From: Caballeronia sp. GAFFF1
GTDB lineage: Bacteria; Pseudomonadota; Gammaproteobacteria; Burkholderiales; Burkholderiaceae
Direction: 5' to 3'
DNA: 64,000 nucleotides
NCBI RefSeq assembly: GCF_023630705.1
Contig: NZ_JALQEM010000002.1
Coordinates: 1 to 64,000 of the forward strand
Shown here: positions 45,477-54,953 of the stretch, one piece after another
Numbering within the stretch: the stretch's first letter is position 1
Layout: each line of letters begins with the position of its first letter
Program-made: the position numbers and the translations under genes
The notes under the pieces: model-generated
Databases searched by the model: none
The model's input: only the letters and a program-made list of their open reading frames with translations
Told to the model about the DNA's origin: nothing

Positions 45477-46232
45477 TTAGAGATGACGCGCGCCGCAGAC
45501 CGGGCAATCCGGCTGCCGCGCGATCTTCATCGTGTTCCATTCCATGCGCAGCGAGTCGAGCATCATCAGCCGGCCAGCGAGCGTTTCCCCGAATCCGCCG
45601 ATCACGCGCAGGGCTTCGGCCGCCTGCATCGCGCCGATGATGCCGACCGTCGGCGAGAACACGCCCATCGTCGAGCACGCGACTTCCTCGAACGCCTGAT
45701 CCGGCGGAAACACGCATGCGTAGCAGGGCGACGCGGGCGAGCGAAAGTCGAATGTGCTGATCTGTCCGTCGAAGCGCAAGGCCGCGCCCGACACGAGCGG
45801 CACGCCATGCGCGACGCACGCGGCGTTGATCGCGTGGCGCGTGGCGAAGTTGTCGCTGCAATCGAGCACGACGCTCGCGTGCGGCACGTTGGCGTCGAGC
45901 CAGGCGGCGTCGGCTCGGGCGTTGATCGCCTGAATTTCGATGTCCGGGTTCAGCGCGTGCAGCGTGTGTCGTGCGGATTCCACTTTCGGTTGACCGACCG
46001 ATTGCGTCGCATGGACGATCTGCCGCTGGAGGTTCGTGAGGTCGACGGTATCGGCATCGACGAGCGTGAGCTTGCCGACGCCCGCCGCGGCCAGATACAT
46101 CGCGGCCGGCGCGCCCAGTCCGCCCGCGCCGACGATGATCGCGTGCGCATCGAGGAAGCGCTGCTGCGCTTCGATGCCGATTTCATCGACGAGAATGTGG
46201 CGGGAATAGCGGAGGAGTTGGTCGTCGTTCAT
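45477..46232 (-). CDS. moeB: MoeB/ThiF family adenylyltransferase
   Basis: 251 residues from the ATG at 46232. The nucleotide-binding loop is IVGAGGLGAPAAMYLAAAGVGKLTLVDAD. Zn-binding CxxC pairs are in SPCYACVFPP and DCPVCGARHL. The catalytic Cys region is EVACSTMGVFSPTVGIIGAMQA. It adenylates the C-terminal Gly of MoaD or ThiS for sulfur transfer; which one cannot be decided here, since neither partner gene is near. It is convergent with ptsI, with only three bases between the stops. Confidence 0.9.
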   Translation of the reverse strand: MNDDQLLRYSRHILVDEIGIEAQQRFLDAHAIIVGAGGLGAPAAMYLAAAGVGKLTLVDADTVDLTNLQRQIVHATQSVGQPKVESARHTLHALNPDIEIQAINARADAAWLDANVPHASVVLDCSDNFATRHAINAACVAHGVPLVSGAALRFDGQISTFDFRSPASPCYACVFPPDQAFEEVACSTMGVFSPTVGIIGAMQAAEALRVIGGFGETLAGRLMMLDSLRMEWNTMKIARQPDCPVCGARHL

Positions 46233-46466
46233 CGGCTCGGGGGTGCTGCGAGGGGCGCGGGGAGACGGTGCGGTTCCGAGAGATTCTAAGCTAGAAGATG
46301 CGCCGTCCATTGAATTCGAGGTGCCATGTTCTGCATGCGCTCGTTTCTCGACTCCGGGAACAAAGATGGCGACCGGGCTGGTTTAAGCGGACTCCGATAG
46401 CGACCACAATGCCCGTGCGCTGAAATGTTCTAGAGTTTCACTAGCGAGCAATAAGGACAACAAAGG

Positions 46467-46718
46467 ATGAGAGATGCAAGCGGTCGCGAAGCCGCGCGCC
46501 TTGGCGACAAGACCGACCACGGCGGCGTAGTCATTCAAGCGGCGCCAGATTTCAGGCATTTAGGGATTCCCATCGCGCTCGATCAACACCTGACCGAGTG
46601 CCCGAAGTGCGGCGGAACGTCTCCAATCATCGCTTCCGGCAGCATGACCCATAAAGGACGGCGTGTCGCGTACATCGGCGACAAGACGGCTTGCGGTGCA
46701 ACGCTAGTTAAGCCGTGA
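46467..46718 (+). CDS. PAAR-domain protein, T6SS spike tip 2
   Basis: 83 residues. The PAAR pattern is clear: LGDKTDHGGVVIQAAP, Zn-site CPKCGGTSPI, then IASGSMTHKGRRVAYIGDKTACGATLV. A ribosome site AAGGA is at 46453-46457. It is much more divergent from the first-island PAAR than the two VgrGs are from each other. It lies directly upstream of vgrG 2 (11-base gap), so order here is PAAR-vgrG-immunity, different from island 1. Confidence 0.92.
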   Translation: MRDASGREAARLGDKTDHGGVVIQAAPDFRHLGIPIALDQHLTECPKCGGTSPIIASGSMTHKGRRVAYIGDKTACGATLVKP

Positions 46719-46729
46719 GGACGTAATCC

Positions 46730-48520
46730 ATGTTCAACCCGCTGCAAAGCCGCACGCTGAGAATCGAGTGTCAGGCGCTGCCTACCTGGGGCGGCAACGA
46801 GATCCTCATCCCTCAGCGGGTGCGGGGCGTCGAGGCGCTCGGCGAGCTGTTTCAATATGAGGTGGACTTCACGTCCGTCGACAGCCCGACGTTTCGCATC
46901 TGGGACGCACGCAAGCTCCTCAAGCCTGATGATTTGATTGGTAAAACGATCGCCATCCAGATCGAATTCGAGGGCAAGGGAACGTTCATTCCCGGGCTAC
47001 CCGGCGATCTCGGCGCGGGCAACGTCGGCGCAGGGGTGCGCACGATCAACGGCATCATCACCGAAGTGCAGCAGACCGGCAGCGATGACCGGCGCGTCTA
47101 CTACCGGTTCACGGTAAGGCCGTGGCTGTGGCTCGCCACGCAGAATCGAGATAGCCGGGTGTTTCAGGATATGAGCGTCTTGGACGTAACCGAGAGTGTT
47201 CTCAAGAGCGGAAACTATAAGTTCCCGTGGAAGACGCGCCTGGCAGCGGTCGCGCTGAACAACAACGTCTTTCCGAAGCGCGACTTCATCCGACAGTTCT
47301 GGCAGAGCGACTACGAATTCTTACAGCAACTCTGGACCGAGTGGGGCATCTACTACCACTTCGATGGCATGACGCTCATGCTGTGCGATTCGCCCGGCTC
47401 GCACAAGAAGCACGGCAACGCCTACGACACGGTCCTGTATCACGCGCCCGAAGATAAACGCATCGACGAGGAGCATATCCATAGCCTCAAGGTGCTGCGC
47501 CAGATCACCCCGGGCGACGTGACGGTCAACGACTACGACTACACGTTATCGAACGGTTCGTTCGATCGCAACCAGCAACGTTACAGCGCGTCGTCGTTCG
47601 ACAACATCGCGCAGTACCACTGGGGCGATTACACGCAGCCGCTCGCAGGCGCGATGGGACTGGACGGCCAGCCGAACGATCATCGCAATGAGGCCGATTA
47701 TCTGGCGCGCGTGCGCGTGGAGGCGCTGCGCAGCGAAGGCTTTCGTGTGCACGCCACGGCGAACGCGCGCGGCATCATGACGGGCAGAAGGCTCAAGATC
47801 GAGGGGCATCCCGAGCACAAGCTGAATGCCGACTATCTCGTGGTGTCGACCTCGATCGACATCCGCAATCCCGATGAGCTCACGGCCACGCCCGGCAGCG
47901 ATGCGCAGTACCACTGCGTGACGGAGATGGTGCTGCAGCCGGCCACCATCTTCTTCAAGCTGGTGCCGACGCAAAAGCCACGTGCCCATCCGGAGACGGC
48001 GGTCGTCGTTGGACCCGAGAAACAACCGCTGTGGCTGGACGGTTACGCGCGCGTACGCGTGCAGTTCAAGTGGGACAGGCTCGGGCAGATGGACCAGAAC
48101 TCGAGCTGCTGGGTGCGCGTATCGCTGCCGTGGCACGGCGGGCCGCATAGCTTCGTGTCGGTGCCGCGCATCGGGGACGAAGTGACCATCGGCTATCACG
48201 AGGGCGATCCGGACAAGCCGTTCGTGATGTCGAGCAAGGTCAATCAGTTCAATCCGCCGCCGTTCGAGCTGCCGAAGAACATGGCGCTCACGGGGCTGGT
48301 GAGCCATGCGTTGCAGGGGCAGGGGCACAACTATGTCGTGACCGATGACACGCCCGGTCAGCAGCAGGTGCAGGTGGCGAGTGATCAGGCGAACTCGCGG
48401 CTCGTGCTGGGTTACAACACGCGAATCGTGTACCAGGCAGGGCGCCAGCAGGCGCGGGGGCTCGGCTGGGAACTAGCCACGGATGCGTGGGGCGTGTTGC
48501 GGGCGAATCGGGGCATGCTC
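46730..48520 (+). repeat. 1.79-kb direct repeat, copy B (5' part of vgrG 2)
   Basis: Same orientation and same length as 16384-18174, with scattered differences. Start points are 30,346 bases apart. Divergence begins right after the codons for RANRGML. Confidence 0.9.
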
Positions 48521-50734
48521 ATCAGCACCGAGACGCGTGACGCGGCGACCGCCCCGGCGAGGGACATGGGCGAGACCTTGGCGCGGCTCACGCAGGCGCG
48601 CGATGTCCACGAGAGTATGGTCCAACTCGCGCGGCAGCACGGGGCGCAGGACGCAAGCGGTAATCAAAGCGAGGTGGCGAAGTCCATCAAGACGGCCAAC
48701 GACGAGCTACGCGGCACCGGCAAGGCGAACCGGAACGCAGGCGACTTTCCCGAATTCGCTGCGCCGCATCTGACACTGGCGAGTCCGGCCGGTATCCAAA
48801 CAACGGCGGCGGGCAGCACACACATTGCGAGCGACCGAGACTTTGCGGTGACGACGGGCGGAAACGTCAGTTTCGCGGCGGCGCGGTCGTTCTTTGCAAG
48901 CGTCATGACTGGCTTCGCGCTGTTCGTGCGCAAGGCGGGAATCAAGCTCGTGGCAGCGGCAGGAAAAATCCGTATCGAGGCGCAAGCCGATGGTGCGCAG
49001 ATTGTGGCCAAGCAAAACGCGGACATCATTAGTTCAGACGGCTGGATCAATCTAACTGCCGCCAAGGGCGTCCGCATCAATGGGGGCGGTAGTGCCATTG
49101 AGATCAGCGCGCAAGGCTTGATGGGCTATACCAACGGTGCGTTTCTCGTTCATGCGGCGAGTCATTCGACGGACGCACCGAAGGAGAAGCCGGTCAAGAT
49201 GACACTGACGGATGTTGGGGATGCGAAGGTGGCTGAGGTGTTCACGCTCGTGGACAACCGTTCTGGTCTGCTGATCCCAAATCAGCCATACCGCATTACG
49301 CTCGACGACGGACAGGTCGTTCAAGGGCGGACCGACGCCGATGGGCGAACGGCGCTCGTGTTATCCGAGTCGATCCAAGCCGCGACAGTCGAGATACTCC
49401 ATAACGACGGCACGGGAAATCCGGTTGCCATTCTCCCGGCTATGTTGACGATGCCAGCAGACGAAGTGCAGGCGCCTACTATGGTCAGTCAAAGGAAGGA
49501 GGTTAGCCCAATCAACGGTCGGGACCTCCGGCGCAATGAGGCAGACCAACTCAAGTTCGATTGGTATCTCGCTTCGTGCCAGCCCTACAACTGGGGAATG
49601 CGGTACAGCACGAGGAAAAGCAAAGACTCGGCGCGTCTTGACTTCCCGGTGATGCGCCATTACGCGGTTGAACTGAGAGATGTATTGATCGAGCAGATCA
49701 AATGGGGAGACAACTACTTCGGAAAAGGCACCCCGACGTTGACCATCACGCCGATCTGGAAGGAGGTCACGGCGCTCATGCCGAATGGTAAAACGGACAA
49801 CATCAAGTGGGTTCAGGTGGACGAGGACGGAACCAAGGAACTATCGAAACGAATAAAGCAGGTTCTGGCTAAAACTCTTACCTCTAGTGAGTCCGGTGCC
49901 TTTGCGCTTCCAAGCGATGCTCTGCCTGATGTTATCGTCACAAATCAAAAACTGAGAGACGATGCGCAAGGTGAGTTCTCGGGTTCGACCTGGACTCTCC
50001 AAGTTAGTACGGCCACGTTCAAGCAATTATTCGTAAGTTCCGACAGGAAGGAGGCGTCTCTACGCGAATTCGATGCAAGGGTTGCGCTGCGAGACTTTGC
50101 GGATACCATTTATCACGAAACGCGTCATTGTCAACAATATTTCTGGATATATGCAATGGCGCAGAAACCCGAGGAAAACTTTCCAAGAACGCCAAGGATT
50201 CTGTATTGGCCCGGGCTTGTCGTAGCAGGACAGAATCCCAAGGCTTTCGATGTGGTGCGAATAGCGAGAGAACAAGTGCTGCCTGACGATAACCTCGCAT
50301 TGGCGGGGCTAAAAAGGATGGCGGCGGGGATGTACGTGTGGAACCTAGGTAGTTGGAAACGCTACAACCAGCAGGCGCCTCAGAAATGGTATCCCGCTCC
50401 CATCGCAACTACAGAGGAGGAATTCGAAAGCGAGTATAAGAACGCGTTCGATCAGGCAGCGGAAATCTTGCACACAGTTGGAGCGGGAGGCACACAAATC
50501 GATGTCGAAAACATGGTCTACGAACACACGAGCGAGGGTTATAAATCTCGTCCATGGGAAGACGATGCGTTCTACTGTGGCGAGAACGCAGGTAGTTATT
50601 GGCTCAAAGATGAGGCACCTGATGGCATGTCTGATAGTCAGTGCAGCCGCGCTTATGCATCCGCATATCACGCGCGCGCAGGCGCTTCAACCGTCAACAG
50701 CGCAGGCAGCAACGGAAACAGGCAAGAAGGCTAA
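46730..50734 (+). CDS. vgrG: Evolved VgrG with C-terminal zinc-metallopeptidase-like domain
   Basis: 1334 residues. Residues 1-597 match VgrG 1. About 650-800 are the DUF2345 region. A transthyretin-like segment lies at about 837-890 (YRITLDDGQVVQGRTDADGRTALVL). The last 440 residues are unique. They contain H1129-E-T-R-H1133 in TIYHETRHCQQYFW, a HExxH zinc site followed by C-Q-Q. This matches the HExxHxxQ style of Pseudomonas VgrG2b, whose C-terminal metallopeptidase is toxic in the periplasm. A third ligand is not certain; Glu residues in EEEFESEYKNAFDQAAE are candidates. Less GC-biased codons after about 49000 suggest an acquired toxin domain. The 3' end overlaps the next gene. Confidence 0.9.
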   Translation: MFNPLQSRTLRIECQALPTWGGNEILIPQRVRGVEALGELFQYEVDFTSVDSPTFRIWDARKLLKPDDLIGKTIAIQIEFEGKGTFIPGLPGDLGAGNVGAGVRTINGIITEVQQTGSDDRRVYYRFTVRPWLWLATQNRDSRVFQDMSVLDVTESVLKSGNYKFPWKTRLAAVALNNNVFPKRDFIRQFWQSDYEFLQQLWTEWGIYYHFDGMTLMLCDSPGSHKKHGNAYDTVLYHAPEDKRIDEEHIHSLKVLRQITPGDVTVNDYDYTLSNGSFDRNQQRYSASSFDNIAQYHWGDYTQPLAGAMGLDGQPNDHRNEADYLARVRVEALRSEGFRVHATANARGIMTGRRLKIEGHPEHKLNADYLVVSTSIDIRNPDELTATPGSDAQYHCVTEMVLQPATIFFKLVPTQKPRAHPETAVVVGPEKQPLWLDGYARVRVQFKWDRLGQMDQNSSCWVRVSLPWHGGPHSFVSVPRIGDEVTIGYHEGDPDKPFVMSSKVNQFNPPPFELPKNMALTGLVSHALQGQGHNYVVTDDTPGQQQVQVASDQANSRLVLGYNTRIVYQAGRQQARGLGWELATDAWGVLRANRGMLISTETRDAATAPARDMGETLARLTQARDVHESMVQLARQHGAQDASGNQSEVAKSIKTANDELRGTGKANRNAGDFPEFAAPHLTLASPAGIQTTAAGSTHIASDRDFAVTTGGNVSFAAARSFFASVMTGFALFVRKAGIKLVAAAGKIRIEAQADGAQIVAKQNADIISSDGWINLTAAKGVRINGGGSAIEISAQGLMGYTNGAFLVHAASHSTDAPKEKPVKMTLTDVGDAKVAEVFTLVDNRSGLLIPNQPYRITLDDGQVVQGRTDADGRTALVLSESIQAATVEILHNDGTGNPVAILPAMLTMPADEVQAPTMVSQRKEVSPINGRDLRRNEADQLKFDWYLASCQPYNWGMRYSTRKSKDSARLDFPVMRHYAVELRDVLIEQIKWGDNYFGKGTPTLTITPIWKEVTALMPNGKTDNIKWVQVDEDGTKELSKRIKQVLAKTLTSSESGAFALPSDALPDVIVTNQKLRDDAQGEFSGSTWTLQVSTATFKQLFVSSDRKEASLREFDARVALRDFADTIYHETRHCQQYFWIYAMAQKPEENFPRTPRILYWPGLVVAGQNPKAFDVVRIAREQVLPDDNLALAGLKRMAAGMYVWNLGSWKRYNQQAPQKWYPAPIATTEEEFESEYKNAFDQAAEILHTVGAGGTQIDVENMVYEHTSEGYKSRPWEDDAFYCGENAGSYWLKDEAPDGMSDSQCSRAYASAYHARAGASTVNSAGSNGNRQEG

Positions 50735-51578
50735 TATGTCGCCGAGCTATGAAATCAATCAACATGAGATTACTGCGGACAGCCGCACGCGGCTTATAGA
50801 ACTCGCGAAGATCGGGGTAGCGTGGGTTGCGGGTAGAGCACGGTTGGAAGACGTTGAAAAGCGTTTCGGTGCGTCACGGCTCATTGGACCACTGGACGAT
50901 GAAAAGACGTACTCCTTCAGCAACAGTGACTATGGCGTATTCTTCAATTGGAATCCGCGCCTCGAGAATGCGAACCAGCGACTTGGGAGTAGGACGGTCG
51001 AGATTCGACTACAGTCTGACACCCGAGTCAAGATCAAAGGTGACGAATTGATGGAGGCATTGGGTCTTCGGCCAACCAAGGCCGGGGAACTTATTGATGG
51101 AGTGAGAAGGGAATCGCTAGAACATTACGCTTTCGTTCCAATCCCTGATGCAAACGCAAATCGCGTCCATTTGAATTACCGATTACCGCAGGCGGACGAT
51201 TCGGATTTTGAAGTGTATGCGGGCTTCGAATATGAACGCTTTCCCGGACAGTTAAACACAGCGGTCGACAACATGGACAGTTTTCGACAATTGGAGGTTT
51301 CGCGCCAATACCTCACACCCGAGGAACTAAACCAGCGTAATCATGCAAAGCGCCAGAAGTACGGCTATATGGATCTGCGAACGGGCATGCTATGCCCCGA
51401 AACTGGATGGTGGGAAGGATGGACGATACACAATCATGTCGATAAAGCGATCATACGCGCGGGCCAGGCTTTTCCCAAAGCCAACCTACCGATAGGCGCC
51501 AATGCATCGCAAGGCGCGTGGTTTGTCGACGCTCAATGGCTGTGGCACGGTCCGTATGAGGAGGAGGGCGACACTTGA
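50622..51578 (+). CDS. Candidate periplasmic immunity protein for the VgrG metallopeptidase
   Basis: 318 residues from the ATG at 50622, chosen because GAGG lies six bases upstream and it begins a signal peptide (MACLIVSAAALMHPHITRAQA). ATG at 50610 is possible. The first 113 bases overlap the vgrG 3' end in another frame. An in-frame ATG at 50736, just after the vgrG stop with AAGAAGG upstream, would give a form without the signal peptide. The mature protein has no recognised domain (LEDVEKRFGASRLIGPLDDEKTYSFSNSDYGVFFNW). Export plus linkage fits protection against a periplasm-acting effector, as for VgrG2b and PA0261. Confidence 0.65.
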   Translation: MACLIVSAAALMHPHITRAQALQPSTAQAATETGKKANMSPSYEINQHEITADSRTRLIELAKIGVAWVAGRARLEDVEKRFGASRLIGPLDDEKTYSFSNSDYGVFFNWNPRLENANQRLGSRTVEIRLQSDTRVKIKGDELMEALGLRPTKAGELIDGVRRESLEHYAFVPIPDANANRVHLNYRLPQADDSDFEVYAGFEYERFPGQLNTAVDNMDSFRQLEVSRQYLTPEELNQRNHAKRQKYGYMDLRTGMLCPETGWWEGWTIHNHVDKAIIRAGQAFPKANLPIGANASQGAWFVDAQWLWHGPYEEEGDT

Positions 51579-51717
51579 CGGCGTGGGTTAGAAAGCTGCA
51601 CGGTAACGGCGCTATCGCCTTAACCCCAGTTTCTCGAAGCTCACCAACATACGCCGTCTTCTGCTGCCGCTTCGTCCGCTAATCCTGGATACACAGACGC
51701 GATGCGTGCGTAGCCAA

Positions 51718-51742
51718 GCTTCGCGGCGCGATGCCGCGAAGC
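51718..51742. terminator. Perfect hairpin between the second vgrG island and ctpA
   Basis: GCTTCGCGGC-GCGAT-GCCGCGAAGC, 10-bp stem. No T tract on either side, so termination would need Rho or be weak. It lies 13 bases after the ctpA stop on the minus strand. Confidence 0.4.
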
Positions 51743-51754
51743 CCTCGACCAAAA

Positions 51755-53338
51755 TTACTTCGACTGCTGAGCCGTAGGCGACGAAGCCGGCGCCGCGCCC
51801 GATGCCGGCGACGAACCCGGCGTCGCGGGCAATGCCGGCTGAGCCACCACCGGCGCCGATGCCGAACGCGCCGGCTTGTTCTGCGCGAGCTTGCGTTCGC
51901 TGAACGACTTCGACTCCACGACCGTCTTGCCTTCCAGCTTGTTCAGCGCCTGCTGAAGCATGAAGTCGTCGTTGCTGCCGAACTCCACCGGCTTGCGGTC
52001 GCGGTCCTTGCGGCGCTGCTCCGGCGTCTTCTTGTCGTTCTGCTCTTCCAGCAGACGCAGTTGATCCAGACGATCCTGCTCGCGCTGCTCCTGTTCCTTC
52101 TTCTCGTTCGGATCCTGCGTGTTCGCGAGGTGATTCGAATAATCCACTTCGCGGGTCACGAGCGCGTCGTCCGGATCGCCGTCCGCGTATTGATCGACCG
52201 GCACGTCCGGGCGCACGCCCTGATTCTGGATCGACTTGCCGCTCGGCGTGTAGTAGTACGCCGTCGTCAAACGCAGCGCGGTGTCGGCGGTCATGGGACG
52301 AACCGTCTGCACCGAGCCCTTGCCGAACGTCGTCTTGCCGACGATCAGCGCGCGATGATGATCCTGCAGCGCGCCCGCGACGATCTCCGAAGCGGAAGCC
52401 GAATACGCGTTGGTCAGCACGACCATCGGCACCTTCTTGAAGATGTCCGGCACGTTCTTCAGCGGATCGGAATCGAAGGAAGGCAGGCGATAGTTGTCGT
52501 AGGTATCGCGGAACGTCTGCTTCGCGTCCGCGATTTGTCCATTCGTCGAAACGACGACCGCGTTATCCGGAAGGAACGCGCCCGCCACACCGACCGCGCT
52601 CTGCAGCAAGCCACCGCCGTTATTACGCAGGTCGAGCACGAGACCCTTCAGGTTCGGCTGCTGACGCGCGAGGTCTTGCAGCTTCGCCGCGAGATCCGGC
52701 ACCGTGCGCTCCTGGAAGCTCGTGATGCGGACGTAGCCATAGCCCGGCTCCGGCACCTTCATCTTGACCGACTGCACGCGGATCAGCGCGCGCGTGACGG
52801 TGAGCGGGAACGTGCGGTCGTCGCTCTTGCGGAAGATGGTCAGCGTGACCTTGGTGCCCGGTTCGCCGCGCATCTGCTTGACGGCCTTGTCGAGCGTCAT
52901 GCCGCGCACCGGCTTGTCGTTGATGCGCGTGATGAGGTCGCCTGGACGGATGCCGGCGCGGAACGCGGGCGTGTCTTCGATCGGCGAGATGACCTTGATG
53001 AGCCCGTCTTCCGACGAAATTTCGATGCCCAAGCCCGCGAATCGGCCCTTGGTCTGTTCCTGAAGCTCTTCGTAGTCCGTCTTGTCGAGATACGACGAGT
53101 GCGGATCGAGGCTCGACACCATGCCCTTGATCGCGGCGGTGAGCAGCTTCTTGTCGTCGACGGGCTCGACGTATTCGTGCTTGATCTGCCCGAACACTTC
53201 GGCGAAGAGCCGCAGTTGATCGAGCGGAAGCGGTGACGATGCGGCTTGCTGAGCGGACGCGGAGATCTGCAGGGTTGCGAGCGCGCCAGCAGCAACGCCT
53301 GCGGCGATCAGGCTGAAGTTTTTCAGGTTCTTTCGCAT
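51755..53338 (-). CDS. ctpA: Carboxyl-terminal processing peptidase (S41 family)
   Basis: 527 residues from the ATG at 53338 (MRKNLKNFSLIAAGVAAGALATLQISASAQ, signal peptide); upstream Mets at 53371 and 53407 are less likely. A PDZ domain spans about 95-175 (GLGIEISSEDGLIKVISPIEDTPAFRAGIRPGDLI). The catalytic Ser is S315 and Lys K340 (SASASEIVAGALQDHHRALIVGKTTFGKGSVQ), 25 apart as in Tsp. A charged helical region (EKKEQEQREQDRLDQLRLLEEQNDKKTPEQRRKDRDRK) and an Ala/Pro-rich tail follow. It degrades or trims periplasmic proteins from their C-terminus. Confidence 0.94.
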   Translation of the reverse strand: MRKNLKNFSLIAAGVAAGALATLQISASAQQAASSPLPLDQLRLFAEVFGQIKHEYVEPVDDKKLLTAAIKGMVSSLDPHSSYLDKTDYEELQEQTKGRFAGLGIEISSEDGLIKVISPIEDTPAFRAGIRPGDLITRINDKPVRGMTLDKAVKQMRGEPGTKVTLTIFRKSDDRTFPLTVTRALIRVQSVKMKVPEPGYGYVRITSFQERTVPDLAAKLQDLARQQPNLKGLVLDLRNNGGGLLQSAVGVAGAFLPDNAVVVSTNGQIADAKQTFRDTYDNYRLPSFDSDPLKNVPDIFKKVPMVVLTNAYSASASEIVAGALQDHHRALIVGKTTFGKGSVQTVRPMTADTALRLTTAYYYTPSGKSIQNQGVRPDVPVDQYADGDPDDALVTREVDYSNHLANTQDPNEKKEQEQREQDRLDQLRLLEEQNDKKTPEQRRKDRDRKPVEFGSNDDFMLQQALNKLEGKTVVESKSFSERKLAQNKPARSASAPVVAQPALPATPGSSPASGAAPASSPTAQQSK

Positions 53339-53539
53339 AGAGGAGTGCGTGCGGAATCGAATGGGCTGCATCGTGGGTGACGGGCCAGTATACCCGCTCG
53401 CTTTCAAAGGCGACTTAAACGCAACTTAAATGCCTGGCGCCGCGTGCCGCGACAACTATCGCTCGTTGCGGGCGACGCACGCGCCTGTCGACGGCGACGG
53501 CGCGCGGTCAGGTGGGAGCCATCCGGGGCATTCGGATGC

Positions 53540-53565
53540 AAAACGGGCGCCGCCAAGCGACGCCC
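53540..53565 (-). terminator. Rho-independent terminator after gpmA
   Basis: On the minus strand GGGCGTCGC-TTG-GCGGCGCCC (one G-T pair) followed by GTTTT. It lies 32 bases after the gpmA stop. Confidence 0.75.
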
Positions 53566-53596
53566 GCCAACGCCAACTTCGGCGCTCATGCGCGCT

Positions 53597-54343
53597 TTAG
53601 CCCGCCTTGCCCTGCTTCGCGACGGCAGCTTGCGCCGCAGCAATGGCGTCCGCGTCGCCGAGGTAGTAGTGCTTGATCGGCTTCAGGTTTTCGTCGAGTT
53701 CATAGACGAGCGGCACGCCGTTCGGAATGTTGAGCCCGACGATGTCCGCGTCGGAGATATTGTCCAGATACTTCACGAGCGCGCGCATGGAGTTGCCGTG
53801 AGCGGCGATCAGCACCTGCTTGCCTGCCTTGATGGCTGGCGCGATGGACTCGTTCCACACCGGCAGCACGCGCGCGACCGTGTCTTTCAGGCACTCGGTC
53901 AGCGGCAGTTGCTCGCGGGGAACCTTGGCGTAGCGCGGATCGTTGAAGGACGCGCGTTCGTCGTTCGGATCGAGCGCGGGCGGCGGCGTGTCGTAGCTGC
54001 GGCGCCAGATGAGAACCTGTTCGTCGCCGTACTTTTTCGCTGTCTCGGCCTTGTTGAGACCGGCGAGCGCGCCGTAGTGGCGCTCGTTCAGACGCCACGA
54101 ATGGACGACCGGGATATACATGAGGTCCATTTCGTCCTGCACGTGCCACAGCGTGCGAATGGCGCGCTTGAGCACCGACGTGTACGCGATGTCGAACGTG
54201 TAGCCGGCCTCGCGCAGCAGCACGCCTGCCTGACGCGCCTCGCGGTTGCCCTGTTCGGTGAGATCGACGTCGACCCAGCCGGTGAACCGGTTTTCCTTGT
54301 TCCACGTCGATTCGCCGTGGCGGATGAGCACTAGCTTGTACAT
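53597..54343 (-). CDS. gpmA: 2,3-bisphosphoglycerate-dependent phosphoglycerate mutase
   Basis: 248 residues from the ATG at 54343. The catalytic [12 protein letters not shown] holds the phosphorylated H9. The second His is in [15 protein letters not shown], and [14 protein letters not shown] is the substrate loop. It interconverts 3- and 2-phosphoglycerate in glycolysis and gluconeogenesis. It is divergent from the rhodanese gene. Confidence 0.96.
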   Translation of the reverse strand: MYKLVLIRHGESTWNKENRFTGWVDVDLTEQGNREARQAGVLLREAGYTFDIAYTSVLKRAIRTLWHVQDEMDLMYIPVVHSWRLNERHYGALAGLNKAETAKKYGDEQVLIWRRSYDTPPPALDPNDERASFNDPRYAKVPREQLPLTECLKDTVARVLPVWNESIAPAIKAGKQVLIAAHGNSMRALVKYLDNISDADIVGLNIPNGVPLVYELDENLKPIKHYYLGDADAIAAAQAAVAKQGKAG

Positions 54344-54462
54344 GTTTGATAGGTCGGTCAGTTGAGAAATCGGGTGCCCGATCGCACTCCGCCATCCTGC
54401 CCTCACGCGTGGAGTGCCGCCATCGGCCGGATGGCCAGGGCCATCGCGGGAAAGGGATATTT

Positions 54463-54468
54463 TATAAT
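54463..54468 (+). promoter_or_regulatory. -10 box of the rhodanese-grxC-secB unit
   Basis: Perfect TATAAT in ATTTTATAATGCC, 60 bases before the rhodanese start; no strong -35 at 17 bp. Confidence 0.55.
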
Positions 54469-54527
54469 GCCCGGATTGCCCTCATTTCTCTTTCTCCCTT
54501 CTCCACTATCTTTCGGCGGCCCTAGAC

Positions 54528-54953
54528 GTGAAGTTCTTCACCGATTACTCGAATATTGCACTCATCGTCATTGCGCTGGTTTCCGGCGCGCTGCTGCTCT
54601 GGCCGGCCATCACGCGACGCGGTCGCGGCGGCGTCTCCGCTGCGGAAGCCACCACGCTCATCAACCGTCGCAACGCCGTCGTCGTGGATTTGCGGCCGGC
54701 CGCGGAGTTCGCGAAGGGACATCTGCCGTCCGCCCGAAACATCGAGGCGTCGGAGCTTCAAGCAAAAATCGGCCAGATCGCGAAGAATAAGAGCAATCCG
54801 GTCGTGCTTGTCTGCCAGACCGGCCAACAGTCGCAGCGTGCCAGCCGCGCCGTGTCGGAAGCCGGCTACGCTGAGGTCCACGTCTTGCAAGGCGGGGTTG
54901 ATGCCTGGCAGAAGGCAGGAATGCCGGTCGTGAAACAAGGAGCCGTCAAGTGA
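54528..54953 (+). CDS. Rhodanese-like domain protein, membrane-anchored
   Basis: 141 residues from a GTG at 54528. An N-terminal membrane helix (YSNIALIVIALVSGALLLWP) is followed by a rhodanese domain with the active-site C96 (VLVCQTGQQS). The family (YibN in E. coli) transfers sulfane sulfur or serves as a redox-linked membrane factor. It is translationally coupled to grxC (GTGA overlap) and followed by secB, the conserved yibN-grxC-secB-gpsA order of proteobacteria. Confidence 0.92.
   Translation: MKFFTDYSNIALIVIALVSGALLLWPAITRRGRGGVSAAEATTLINRRNAVVVDLRPAAEFAKGHLPSARNIEASELQAKIGQIAKNKSNPVVLVCQTGQQSQRASRAVSEAGYAEVHVLQGGVDAWQKAGMPVVKQGAVK

Noticed and set aside
50478-50621. Upstream start of the immunity ORF at 50478
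   Set aside because: It would put 44-48 residues before the signal peptide; only the starts at 50610 or 50622 give a proper export signal.
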